DNA of 64,000 nucleotides from positions 1 through 64,000 of the forward strand of contig DIYL01000015.1 of the NCBI GenBank assembly GCA_002428985.1. The letters run 5' to 3'. Positions 17,587 through 25,650 of this stretch are shown here, one piece after another (the first letter of the stretch is position 1; each line of letters opens with the position of its first letter). The stretch is from Anaerolineales bacterium UBA6055. GTDB taxonomy: Bacteria; Chloroflexota; Anaerolineae; Aggregatilineales; Phototrophicaceae. A model generated the notes under the pieces. The model ran no database searches. It saw only the letters and a program-made list of their open reading frames with translations, and had not been told where the DNA came from. Both the position numbers and the translations under genes were made by a program.

Positions 17587-18516
17587 CTATCCTCGCCCCC
17601 GAACGTTTGGATCAAGAAAATCTCGTAGCCAATCACCTAGGAAGACGACTCCGAGAACTGTGATTGTGATCGCTATACCGGGGAAAGTTGTCATCCACCA
17701 TGCACTATTAATATATTGTCGACCATCAGCCAGCATCAGACCCCACGTTACGGTTGGAGGCTTTACACCTAATCCGAGAAAACTCAACGAGGATTCTGCA
17801 AGAATAGTGACACCAACTTGGACAGCCGCCAATACAATCGCAGATGAGATTACATTTGGTAATATGTGGAAGAACATTACTTTTACGCGATTCTGACCAA
17901 GTGCATAAGCGGCAACGATGTAGTCCATCTCACGTACTTTGAGAACTTCACCACGGATTACTCTGGCATATGTAACCCAACCAGTAAAGCCTAAAATAAG
18001 AATCAGCGTTGTTAAACCTGCCCCGACCACACCGGAAATTGCAACCACAAGGATAATAAATGGAATACTTAGAATGCCATCGGCAACCCTCATCAGTATC
18101 GTATCTGTTGTACCACCCACAAATCCGCTAATAAGGCCGTAAATTACGCCAATCGTCCCTGCAATTAGCACCGATACCACCCCGACTAAGACAGAAACAC
18201 GACTACCAGCAATAATTCGACTTAAAATATCGCGTCCAAGTTGATCAGTTCCCAGCACATAAACGCCAGAATCGTCAGCAAAACCAGGAGGCATGAAACG
18301 TGCACGTAAGTTTCCGTCTATCGGATCATGAGGCGAGATCACAGGGCCAATAATAGCCAATATGATCACAATGGAGACAACTAATGACCCAATGAATCCA
18401 ACAGGGCTTTTGGATAACGTAGAAATAATACGAATAGATAATCTACGTGGCGGAGGTAGGGTTGCAACCTTGTCAAGCTGAGAACTGTTGGCAGATTCAG
18501 ATTTCATGATTATCAC
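17587..18516 (-). CDS. Peptide/opine-type ABC transporter permease (DppC/OppC family)
   Basis: 309 residues with an N-terminal cytoplasmic tail and about six membrane segments. OppC features are HDPIDGNLRARFMPP, GTDQLGRDILSRII and the C-terminal FPGIAITITVLGVVFLGDWLRDFLDP. The EAA-like coupling loop ILAESSLSFLGLGVKPPTVTWG is present. It may start at GTG 18516, which overlaps the upstream permease stop, or at ATG 18507. It forms the inner-membrane channel with the DppB-like partner. Confidence 0.93.
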   Translation of the reverse strand: MIIMKSESANSSQLDKVATLPPPRRLSIRIISTLSKSPVGFIGSLVVSIVIILAIIGPVISPHDPIDGNLRARFMPPGFADDSGVYVLGTDQLGRDILSRIIAGSRVSVLVGVVSVLIAGTIGVIYGLISGFVGGTTDTILMRVADGILSIPFIILVVAISGVVGAGLTTLILILGFTGWVTYARVIRGEVLKVREMDYIVAAYALGQNRVKVMFFHILPNVISSAIVLAAVQVGVTILAESSLSFLGLGVKPPTVTWGLMLADGRQYINSAWWMTTFPGIAITITVLGVVFLGDWLRDFLDPNVRGRG

Positions 18517-19433
18517 TACTTAATTCGAATACGAGGATCAATGAGCACATAAAGCACATCAATCGTAAAGTTAATTAGAATAAACGAAAGAGCAAACCAA
18601 AAAAGTCCAGCTTGAACAACTGTAATGTCACGTACATTAATAGACTCAATCATTAGTCTGCCAAGGCCGGGCCATGAAAATACACTTTCAACTACAACCG
18701 AGCCACCCAATAACCACCCGAGCTGCAATCCAAAAACAGTTATAATCGGTATAAGCGCATTTCGTAAGGCATGTCGAACAACAACAATATTCTCACGCAA
18801 GCCCTTACTACGAGCAGTACGAACATAATCCTGATTCAAAACTTCTAGCATTGCGGAGCGTGTAAGACGCGATAGTCTTGCGGCCATTCCGACACCAAGT
18901 GTTAGAGATGGCATAATAATTGCTGCTGGTTCTAGCGCCCCAAATGCAGGCAGTATCCGCAAATTTACGGAAAAGACAATAATCAACATCAAACCGAGCC
19001 AAAAACTCGGCATCGCTGTACCCAACGATGCAAGGGCTGTGCTGATGAGGTCGATTAGGCTATTACGCTTAAGAGCAGAAATGACACCGAGTGGGATCGC
19101 AATAGTGACACCAACTATCGACGACGCGAGTGCAAGAATATACGTATTGCCAAGCCGTTCGATAACAAGCTCCATAGCTGGACGACGCGCTTGGATGGAT
19201 TGCCCGAAGTCACCTGTTACTGCTTTACGCAAAAATATCACATATTGTTCGACAACAGGTTTATCAAACCCCCATGCCGCACGCATTTGAGCGATTTGAT
19301 CTTCATTAAATGTCGGAGGAACCATCACAGCAATGGGATCACCTTTAAGCCGTACCATAAAAAATACGATCAGTGAAACAATGAACAAAGTAATCGTCAT
19401 TTGTAGAAAACGTGTTAAAACAAATCCCTGCAT
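18516..19433 (-). CDS. Peptide/opine-type ABC transporter permease (DppB/OppB family)
   Basis: 305 residues and six predicted membrane helices. Typical OppB signs are FLQMTITLFIVSLIVFFMVRL at the N-terminus (cited as pattern), GDPIAVMVPP, the EAA loop region DYVRTARSKGLRENIVVVRHALRNALIP (core RTARSKGL), and the end VLYVLIDPRIRIK. GGAGGAATC precedes the ATG. It lies between the binding-protein gene and the DppC-like gene. No ATP-binding subunits are found in the window, so these must come from elsewhere. Confidence 0.94.
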   Translation of the reverse strand: MQGFVLTRFLQMTITLFIVSLIVFFMVRLKGDPIAVMVPPTFNEDQIAQMRAAWGFDKPVVEQYVIFLRKAVTGDFGQSIQARRPAMELVIERLGNTYILALASSIVGVTIAIPLGVISALKRNSLIDLISTALASLGTAMPSFWLGLMLIIVFSVNLRILPAFGALEPAAIIMPSLTLGVGMAARLSRLTRSAMLEVLNQDYVRTARSKGLRENIVVVRHALRNALIPIITVFGLQLGWLLGGSVVVESVFSWPGLGRLMIESINVRDITVVQAGLFWFALSFILINFTIDVLYVLIDPRIRIK

Positions 19434-19455
19434 GATTCCTCCACTTAACTAGAAT

Positions 19456-19495
19456 ATGTAATCGGTGACGACCTAACTATAGCCACCGATTACAT
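19456..19495 (-). promoter_or_regulatory. Long stem-loop between binding-protein and permease genes
   Basis: Perfect 12-base arms (ATGTAATCGGTG at 19456-19467, CACCGATTACAT at 19484-19495) enclose a 16-base loop. No T tract follows on the minus strand, so it more likely protects or processes the upstream mRNA than terminates it. Such structures are common after binding-protein genes that need high expression. Confidence 0.6.
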
Positions 19496-19510
19496 GGACT
19501 TGATTATTGA

Positions 19511-21088
19511 TTAACCGTCTGCGAGTTGAACATCACGGAAAGTGAACCAACCATCTTTACGTGGCGTAAACACGAATTCTGCAGAGTTATACGCCATAAC
19601 ATTGTCTATTTCATATAACGTGATCGTCTGAGAGTAGTCGATGTAGAAATCCCACCATTCTGACCAGAGTTCGATGCGAGCTTCTGGATCAACAGTTGTT
19701 AGAATCTCTTCGCCGATAGCATCCCATTCTTCGACACATACGTTGTAGTTTGCTTGTACCCATTCACATTGGTAGAACAATGGAACCAATGATGGTGAGC
19801 AACCAAGTGTAACCATGTTTAGATCACGGTTGTTACCGCCAGACGAAATCTGTTCACCGTAAGCCGAAGCATCAAGAATATTGAGTTCAACAGTGAAGCC
19901 AACTTCTTCCAACATTGCTGCAGCAACTTCTGCTACTTCTTTTTCACCACCCATTTGGAAAGTAGGTGCATCAAGGTAAATGGTCGGTCCTTCACCTTCA
20001 GCATATCCAGCTTCAGCTAGAAGTTCTTTAGCTAAATCAGGGTTGTACCAATCTTCAATTGCCATATCAGCATATTCATCAGCAAATCCTTCTGGGTAGT
20101 AGGAGCAAACACGTGCTAGACGTGGGCTTGCAGACCCTTGTACTTCCGCTAGCAAAGCGCGATCAAGTGCATGGCTGACTGCTTGACGAACATTTTGATC
20201 CAGTGTTGCAGGTACAAAATCTGGGTACGTTTCAGCGACAGCACCGGTTTCAGTTTCAACACGTGCATATAGATGATGCATACGATTCGCTGTTTCAGAA
20301 ACTAATGAGATACCATCAGTTGCTTCTAGGCTTTCACGATCTGGTACAGGAACAGATGGAATTAAATCAACTTGACCTGCGAGAAGAGCAGCAACTTGTG
20401 CTGATGGTTCTGGAATGACTTGATAAATGACACGGTCTACTTCTGGACGACCACCCCAGTATCCGTCCCATGCTTCGAATACATAGCGATCACTTTCAGT
20501 GAATTCAACTAGTTGATATGGTCCAGAACCTACAGGTGTTCTTGCAAATTCTTCCTCACCAACTTCTTCGATGTAATCGGGTGGAAGCAATTGGCAACCG
20601 TTAAAGCTAATGTCATATTCAAAGTATGGATAAGGATCATTTGTGGTAACTTCTACAGTCAAGTCATCGATAATTGTTACTTCATTGATGAACTGCCATT
20701 GTGGCTGAACCATGAAGTCTTCACGTGTACGAACACGATCAAGATTCCATTTTACAGCTTCAGCATCGAGCGGCTCACCATTGTGGAAGGTATTACCTGC
20801 GCGCAGGTTGAAACGCCATGTCAAATCATCAACATTTTCCCAGCTTTCTGCCGCTTGTCCAACATAACCATCACCATCAGCCGCACGCCAAATTAAACAA
20901 TCGTACAGTAGATTAGTCAGCCAGTGGGTTGAACCAAACCAAGTGACAGGTGCATCCATGGTACGTATCGGACCACCGTGTGCAAACACGAATTCTGATA
21001 CATCATCTTGCGCTGTTACAGATTGGAATCCCAGCGCACCGAGTGAAACAACAAGACTCATAATAATGAGAAATCTACCAAACTTCAT
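19511..21088 (-). CDS. ABC transporter substrate-binding protein, family 5 (peptide/opine type)
   Basis: 525 residues. A signal peptide (MKFGRFLIIMSLVVSLGALG, cut near VTAQ-DD) has no lipobox cysteine, unusual for this family in single-membrane bacteria. SBP family 5 marks are AESWENVDDLTWRFNLRAGNTFHNGEPLDAEAVKW (core FHNGEPL), GSGPYQL, and IEDWYNPDLAKELLAEAGY. Ligands of the family include peptides, opines and glutathione. It lies 277 bases after the M24 gene and may have its own start of transcription. It leads the transporter part of the operon. Confidence 0.92.
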   Translation of the reverse strand: MKFGRFLIIMSLVVSLGALGFQSVTAQDDVSEFVFAHGGPIRTMDAPVTWFGSTHWLTNLLYDCLIWRAADGDGYVGQAAESWENVDDLTWRFNLRAGNTFHNGEPLDAEAVKWNLDRVRTREDFMVQPQWQFINEVTIIDDLTVEVTTNDPYPYFEYDISFNGCQLLPPDYIEEVGEEEFARTPVGSGPYQLVEFTESDRYVFEAWDGYWGGRPEVDRVIYQVIPEPSAQVAALLAGQVDLIPSVPVPDRESLEATDGISLVSETANRMHHLYARVETETGAVAETYPDFVPATLDQNVRQAVSHALDRALLAEVQGSASPRLARVCSYYPEGFADEYADMAIEDWYNPDLAKELLAEAGYAEGEGPTIYLDAPTFQMGGEKEVAEVAAAMLEEVGFTVELNILDASAYGEQISSGGNNRDLNMVTLGCSPSLVPLFYQCEWVQANYNVCVEEWDAIGEEILTTVDPEARIELWSEWWDFYIDYSQTITLYEIDNVMAYNSAEFVFTPRKDGWFTFRDVQLADG

Positions 21089-21321
21089 GGTTATCTCCTA
21101 TATATATAAACAAACTCAACCTTACAAAATATGCGTGTGGTACATCATGTAAATATCGATAAACTTTACCTCCTTTATTTCAGCAACTTTAGCTAATAGA
21201 TCAGTAACAACTTTTATACAAGTAATAAAATTGGAAAGATGTTGCTACAAGTGTTGACTCTACAATGTGTAAACTCCACTAAAGCTACGAAATATAAACG
21301 GACTCAAACAGAAAACTAATC

Positions 21322-21340
21322 AACAGGAAATATTCCTGTT
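21322..21340. repeat. Inverted repeat AACAGGAA-ATA-TTCCTGTT
   Basis: Perfect eight-base arms with a three-base centre lie 25 bases past the M24 stop, in the gap before the binding-protein gene. It could be a weak terminator (the minus strand continues GATTAGTTTT) or an operator for the transporter genes. Confidence 0.5.
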
Positions 21341-21365
21341 TCCTAATTAACAAAGGTTCGATTTG

Positions 21366-22523
21366 TTACCCATCCAATTGCATATAGTAACGGCTGGCAT
21401 GATGCGGAGAGAGTCGAACTGCACCCTCTGGTGTCACTAAGAAATTGTCAGATATCAAAAATCCTCTATCATTTTCCAATACAGTCCCGGGATGATAGGA
21501 CAACACCATATTTGTCTTCAGTTCAAACTCAGGTGTAGACAACGTATTCGGCCCATCACTGCCATCTAATCCTGTACTGTGACAATCTGGTGTATGCTTA
21601 CCATCTACAGGGAATCCTAGGTCACGTAGGGTCTTATCATTGGTGTCGGAAATCATAGCAAACGTATTGCCCGTTTTCGCAACAGCTGATGATTCTTCTA
21701 CTGCCATCAGATAGCCGTCTAACAATGCCTGAACATCATCTGGTAGCGGGTCAAAGGAAAATACTGAAGTCATTTCTAACCAGTAACCATACGGGGATTC
21801 ATATACAATCTCGAAATTGATAATGTCATCACGTTGCATCAACAGATCTTTATCGGTAGGAACGGTATAGGGTGTTAAATCAAGCGAGAGCTTGGTACGT
21901 CCCCAAAATGATCCAAATGACTTGATATACCCCTCAACCGCCGCACATACATCCCAGTATCTAGCTCCAACATACGACTGTTCTTTAAATACATCCATTG
22001 CTGCATCTAGGATCGCGCCATTTTGTTGAATCGCTTCAAGCTCAAAGGGTGTCTTGATTTGGCGAATTTCATTATATTCAGTGGTTACTTCGACCATTTC
22101 ATAACCGTCGAGTTCTTTTGCAAACTGATGATATGTCCCAATGCTCATCAATTTGTTCATGTTAACCATACCAATGCGCTTGCTTCCGGTGGCATATTCT
22201 TTAGCAATCTCACTTGTACGCGCAACAATATCGGTGTATGGAGATTCCACGCGTTCCGGCAATGTCACAGTTTCATTTCGGCTCCATACCGCTTGGTATG
22301 AACTCCATACCTGCAACCAAGGATGTGGATCATCTACACCGAGAATTGCATAAGCCCCACCACCCCAGAGGTGAGCATGCGTAATATAGCGGATTGCGCC
22401 AAGCCCTCCCGGCGCAGCTTGCCCAGTAATAATCAAAGCATCGAGGTCTTTTTCTTTCATCATTGCTTGAATGCGTTCAATACGACGGGCGACATCCCGT
22501 TTAAGTGCGTCGTGCGTTAACAT
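21366..22523 (-). CDS. M24/creatinase-fold protein without metal ligands (ectoine-hydrolase/creatinase-like)
   Basis: 385 residues with the pita-bread M24 layout: an N-terminal creatinase-like domain and a C-terminal catalytic fold. At the five metal positions (normally Asp, Asp, His, Glu, Glu) I align Glu in INFEIVYE, Glu in YWLEMTS, His in CHSTGLDG, His in LSYHPG and Ser in FLISDNF. Only His is kept, so a metal aminopeptidase is unlikely. Creatinase and the ectoine hydrolases DoeA/EutD are metal-free members that open amide or amidine bonds. Its neighbours are an OCD-family gene (15 bases) and AstE-like genes, the partners of EutD. The substrate is inferred, not shown. Confidence 0.8.
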   Translation of the reverse strand: MLTHDALKRDVARRIERIQAMMKEKDLDALIITGQAAPGGLGAIRYITHAHLWGGGAYAILGVDDPHPWLQVWSSYQAVWSRNETVTLPERVESPYTDIVARTSEIAKEYATGSKRIGMVNMNKLMSIGTYHQFAKELDGYEMVEVTTEYNEIRQIKTPFELEAIQQNGAILDAAMDVFKEQSYVGARYWDVCAAVEGYIKSFGSFWGRTKLSLDLTPYTVPTDKDLLMQRDDIINFEIVYESPYGYWLEMTSVFSFDPLPDDVQALLDGYLMAVEESSAVAKTGNTFAMISDTNDKTLRDLGFPVDGKHTPDCHSTGLDGSDGPNTLSTPEFELKTNMVLSYHPGTVLENDRGFLISDNFLVTPEGAVRLSPHHASRYYMQLDG

Positions 22524-22538
22524 GTAGTCCCCTGCTCC

Positions 22539-23570
22539 TTATATTTCAAATTCATATGGTTGATTAAACTTAAATTCTGTCCCAATACCTTTGGATTTTG
22601 CTTTTTCATACAATCGTGTTGCCACTGCAACATCTTCAATACCAGTTCCTCCAGATAGGAAGAGCGTCCATCGGCTATTAGGGTCACGTCCTTTAATCTT
22701 ACCCGCAACAAGTCCACCTAAGTCCCCGATGACATGCGATTCGTCAATTAATCCCTCAGCCATCGGCATCAAGATTTCGCCCTCTTCATCAAACCCCTGT
22801 TTCCATTCATCTACAAATACACGACTGTTTAGCACTGTGTATTCATCAATTTCGCGTACCCATGGATAATGTGCTCCCATGGCATTAATGTGAAGTGGTT
22901 TATCCGGCAACGATTGCCCGTCAAAGACAGGAGTCGGTGAATTCGTGATGGTTGTTACAATATCGGCATTCTCTAAAGCCTTAGCAGGTGATTCAACTGG
23001 GATAACTTCGACACCTAATTCTGCTGACATGCGCTCACAGAACGTGTTTCGAGTTTCCGGTGTGCGGCTATATGCTTGTACACGTTGAATTGTGCAGACT
23101 TCTGCTAGCAAATAAAGTTGTGATCGAGCATGTCGTCCTGTACCGATAAGCGCAACAACTGAGCTGTCCGGTGGTGCGAGATAGCGAGTGGCGACTGCTG
23201 ACACTGCCGCCGTTTTGAGCCAATCATAGTAGAGTACTTCCATGATTGCTGTAAGCGAGCCGTCAGTTGTATCAAAGAGAAACATATATGTTTCAAGACC
23301 CTTCTGCAATCCAACGGTATATGCCTGTACACCTGCCCCGCCAATACCCGGCAGTAGTGCCGCTTTAAACTTGAACGAAGCCTTAGCACCATCCTTTAGA
23401 TGACCACCACCATGGCGTTCACTGTCGCCCCCTGCAATCCAGAGATTTTCGCGTGGGAATCCGACACCGGAACCTAAACCGACTTCACGGTATCCATCCT
23501 CAACTGCGTCTATGTAATCTGATAATTCCATCAGACCACGAATTTCATGATTGCGAAGCAACAATACCAT
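22539..23570 (-). CDS. Ornithine cyclodeaminase / mu-crystallin family protein (EutC-like context)
   Basis: 343 residues. The NAD(P)-binding loop is VVALIGTGRHARSQLYLL, with the upstream KASFKFKAALLPG substrate block (Lys and Arg-type contacts) and the DIVTTITNSPTPVF motif typical of the family. Members include ornithine cyclodeaminase, alanine dehydrogenase, opine and ketimine reductases, and EutC of ectoine use. The family call is sure; the reaction is not. It lies between the AstE-like genes and the M24 gene with gaps of 15-25 bases. Confidence 0.9.
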   Translation of the reverse strand: MVLLLRNHEIRGLMELSDYIDAVEDGYREVGLGSGVGFPRENLWIAGGDSERHGGGHLKDGAKASFKFKAALLPGIGGAGVQAYTVGLQKGLETYMFLFDTTDGSLTAIMEVLYYDWLKTAAVSAVATRYLAPPDSSVVALIGTGRHARSQLYLLAEVCTIQRVQAYSRTPETRNTFCERMSAELGVEVIPVESPAKALENADIVTTITNSPTPVFDGQSLPDKPLHINAMGAHYPWVREIDEYTVLNSRVFVDEWKQGFDEEGEILMPMAEGLIDESHVIGDLGGLVAGKIKGRDPNSRWTLFLSGGTGIEDVAVATRLYEKAKSKGIGTEFKFNQPYEFEI

Positions 23571-23595
23571 CGCCTAAATCATCCCCAATCCAAAA

Positions 23596-24579
23596 CTAAC
23601 TTCTGTCGATCTCTTCGACTAAATCACCCAAAATAGCTAGCACAGTATCTTCTAAAGGTACGGGCCATGATGCGCCTGCATGAACCATAATTCCATCGCG
23701 CGGTGCTGTAATTGTTTCTAGTCTTTCACCTGTAAATGGATGGCGAACATAGCCTAGCTCATCACCAGCTTGCAGTTGAGTGCCTCGTTTGGTCTTATCA
23801 ATAAATGTAAATCCACGTTCACCCGTAGGCATAATCACAGTGTGCTGTTCGAGGACTGTCGTTTTTGCTACATCGGATTCAATCGCACCATCTAACATAC
23901 CCAGATGACGCATTGAATTCAGAACGGCATTGCGCACTCGTCCCAAGTCCTGATCTCGATAATCACGCAAACCAGGCCCACCGCCAATATGGGCCGAGAC
24001 AACTGTTTTGCCATCTTTGGAAGCTTCAGATGCCATTGACTGGTCGTCACTGCGTCCAAGAACAACTTGAGGTAGTCCCAATGCAATTGCCATTGCCTTT
24101 GATTTTTCAACCTCACCGCCAAAATATACGCCAGCAAAATGGTGATAACTCCATTGTGCGCCAGTGTGAATATCAAGAATTGCATCAGCCTGAGATATGA
24201 CAGCCTCATAGTATTGATCTATCATTTGTTCGCTGACAGTCCCATTAGGATTCCCGCGCCCAAGTTGATTGAGATGTTTGTCATCCCATGCAGTGTTGAT
24301 TTGCGTGAACTCAAAGCCAGATGTATTCATCAGAGGAACCATGACAAGCGTTCCCTTCATGGTTGTCGGATCAATTTCATTAACGATATGTGGAAGGATC
24401 AATGCAGGTTCGATTTCAAGTCCGCTTGTACCCGATTGAACGACAAGCATCGGACCGTCTTCTGCCCCAACTACTAGATGCATTGGAATCTGTACAGGAA
24501 ACCGCCCGTGCGTTTCTCCTGTTTTGAAGAATCCATAACTCTTTTCGCCTCGGTTCGCTTCTATTGTGCCTATTTTCAT
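23596..24579 (-). CDS. AstE/aspartoacylase-like protein, catalytic residues lost (paralogue A)
   Basis: 327 residues from ATG 24579 (GGAG upstream; the frame opens five codons earlier with TTG). It is clearly homologous to the next two paralogues (VGAEDGP, DPTTMKG, LDIHTGA), but the zinc pair His-x-x-Glu reads Ser52-Gly-Leu-Glu55. The catalytic Glu before the GGG motif is replaced by His (SAHIGGG). The other zinc His (DIHTG) is kept. It may be a structural or regulatory partner of an active paralogue, or bind metal differently. The C-terminal barrel-sandwich-like half (GYVRHPFTGE, TAPRDGIMVH) is intact. Confidence 0.85.
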   Translation of the reverse strand: MKIGTIEANRGEKSYGFFKTGETHGRFPVQIPMHLVVGAEDGPMLVVQSGTSGLEIEPALILPHIVNEIDPTTMKGTLVMVPLMNTSGFEFTQINTAWDDKHLNQLGRGNPNGTVSEQMIDQYYEAVISQADAILDIHTGAQWSYHHFAGVYFGGEVEKSKAMAIALGLPQVVLGRSDDQSMASEASKDGKTVVSAHIGGGPGLRDYRDQDLGRVRNAVLNSMRHLGMLDGAIESDVAKTTVLEQHTVIMPTGERGFTFIDKTKRGTQLQAGDELGYVRHPFTGERLETITAPRDGIMVHAGASWPVPLEDTVLAILGDLVEEIDRS

Positions 24580-24599
24580 CAGCTTATGCTCCAACCAAA

Positions 24600-25637
24600 C
24601 TAGTCAAATGTAAGGGTTAAGTCCATAGTGCGACGGTCGTCAACACGGTCAATTGTCCCCAAAATACCGATTGATGTTGCACCGACAGTGGGCCATTCTT
24701 GACCACTTGGGATGACAATACCGTCTTTAGGTGTACGCATCTCGGCTAATAGCTCGCCTGTATATGGATCAACCAATTTGCCATAGACATCGCCCGTCTT
24801 TAATTCATCACGGAATTTTCGTTCTCTAATGAACAGACCATCAACATCCGGCTTCCAGATCACAACACCAGCGTTATAGACGGTACAAAGTGGACCATCA
24901 GATTCCATTTCGCCCTCGACCATCCCCATGGCTTTCATAACATTCCAGATGCCTCGTTCTGCGTCGCGGACATTATCATCACCATTTTTGAACCAGCCAG
25001 TTCCGCCACCGAATTCAAGTGTGATTTGCACAGCACCAGCGTCTTCAATTGCCGTTTTCGATTTATTTGCACCAAATGTCCCCGGCGGGAAAAATGCAGC
25101 TTGATCCAACCCAAAAGCAACAACCAACTTACGGCGTTTTTTCTCCATATCTGTGAGGTTATCAGGGTCTTTTTCTGCACCAAACAAGACATAGCGTTCA
25201 TAAGCTGTCCTCGCACCAGCATGAAAATCAATCATCACATTGGATTGCTTGATGACTTCGTTGTAATAGACATATGCAATTTGATCCGAAACACTGCCAT
25301 CTTTTTTACCGGGAAACAAGCGGCTAATGTCTTTGTTATCGACACGTGAGCCACGATCACCGAGTTCAAATCCTGCGCGATTAACCACAGGAACGGCTAT
25401 AACATTCCCTTTCATTGTTTTCGGATCGAGATTGCCAATGAAATTCAAAATTGCAATCGACCCGATAACTTCGCCACCATGAATTGCGCCCTGAACCAAG
25501 AGTGTTGGTCCATCTTCCGCGCCAGCAAATAAATGAACTGGTACGTCGGGTCTCAGACCTGAACGTGAAGCGGCAGTTTCCAAATAACCAAAAACATGTT
25601 CACCAGCTTTTGCTTCTAAATTTCCTACTTTTAGCAT
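24600..25637 (-). CDS. Succinylglutamate desuccinylase/aspartoacylase family enzyme (paralogue B)
   Basis: 345 residues, a zinc carboxypeptidase-fold amidohydrolase that removes an N-acyl group from an amino acid. Zinc ligands His53 and Glu56 (AIHGGE) and the His of DFHAGA are present, as is the catalytic Glu in LEFGGG. Relatives include AstE, aspartoacylase and DoeB/EutE, which deacetylates N-acetyl-diaminobutyrate from ectoine. AAAGGAG precedes the ATG. It lies between the S9 peptidase gene and paralogue A, with gaps of 13-20 bases. Confidence 0.9.
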   Translation of the reverse strand: MLKVGNLEAKAGEHVFGYLETAASRSGLRPDVPVHLFAGAEDGPTLLVQGAIHGGEVIGSIAILNFIGNLDPKTMKGNVIAVPVVNRAGFELGDRGSRVDNKDISRLFPGKKDGSVSDQIAYVYYNEVIKQSNVMIDFHAGARTAYERYVLFGAEKDPDNLTDMEKKRRKLVVAFGLDQAAFFPPGTFGANKSKTAIEDAGAVQITLEFGGGTGWFKNGDDNVRDAERGIWNVMKAMGMVEGEMESDGPLCTVYNAGVVIWKPDVDGLFIRERKFRDELKTGDVYGKLVDPYTGELLAEMRTPKDGIVIPSGQEWPTVGATSIGILGTIDRVDDRRTMDLTLTFD

Positions 25638-25650
25638 TCAATCAACTCCT

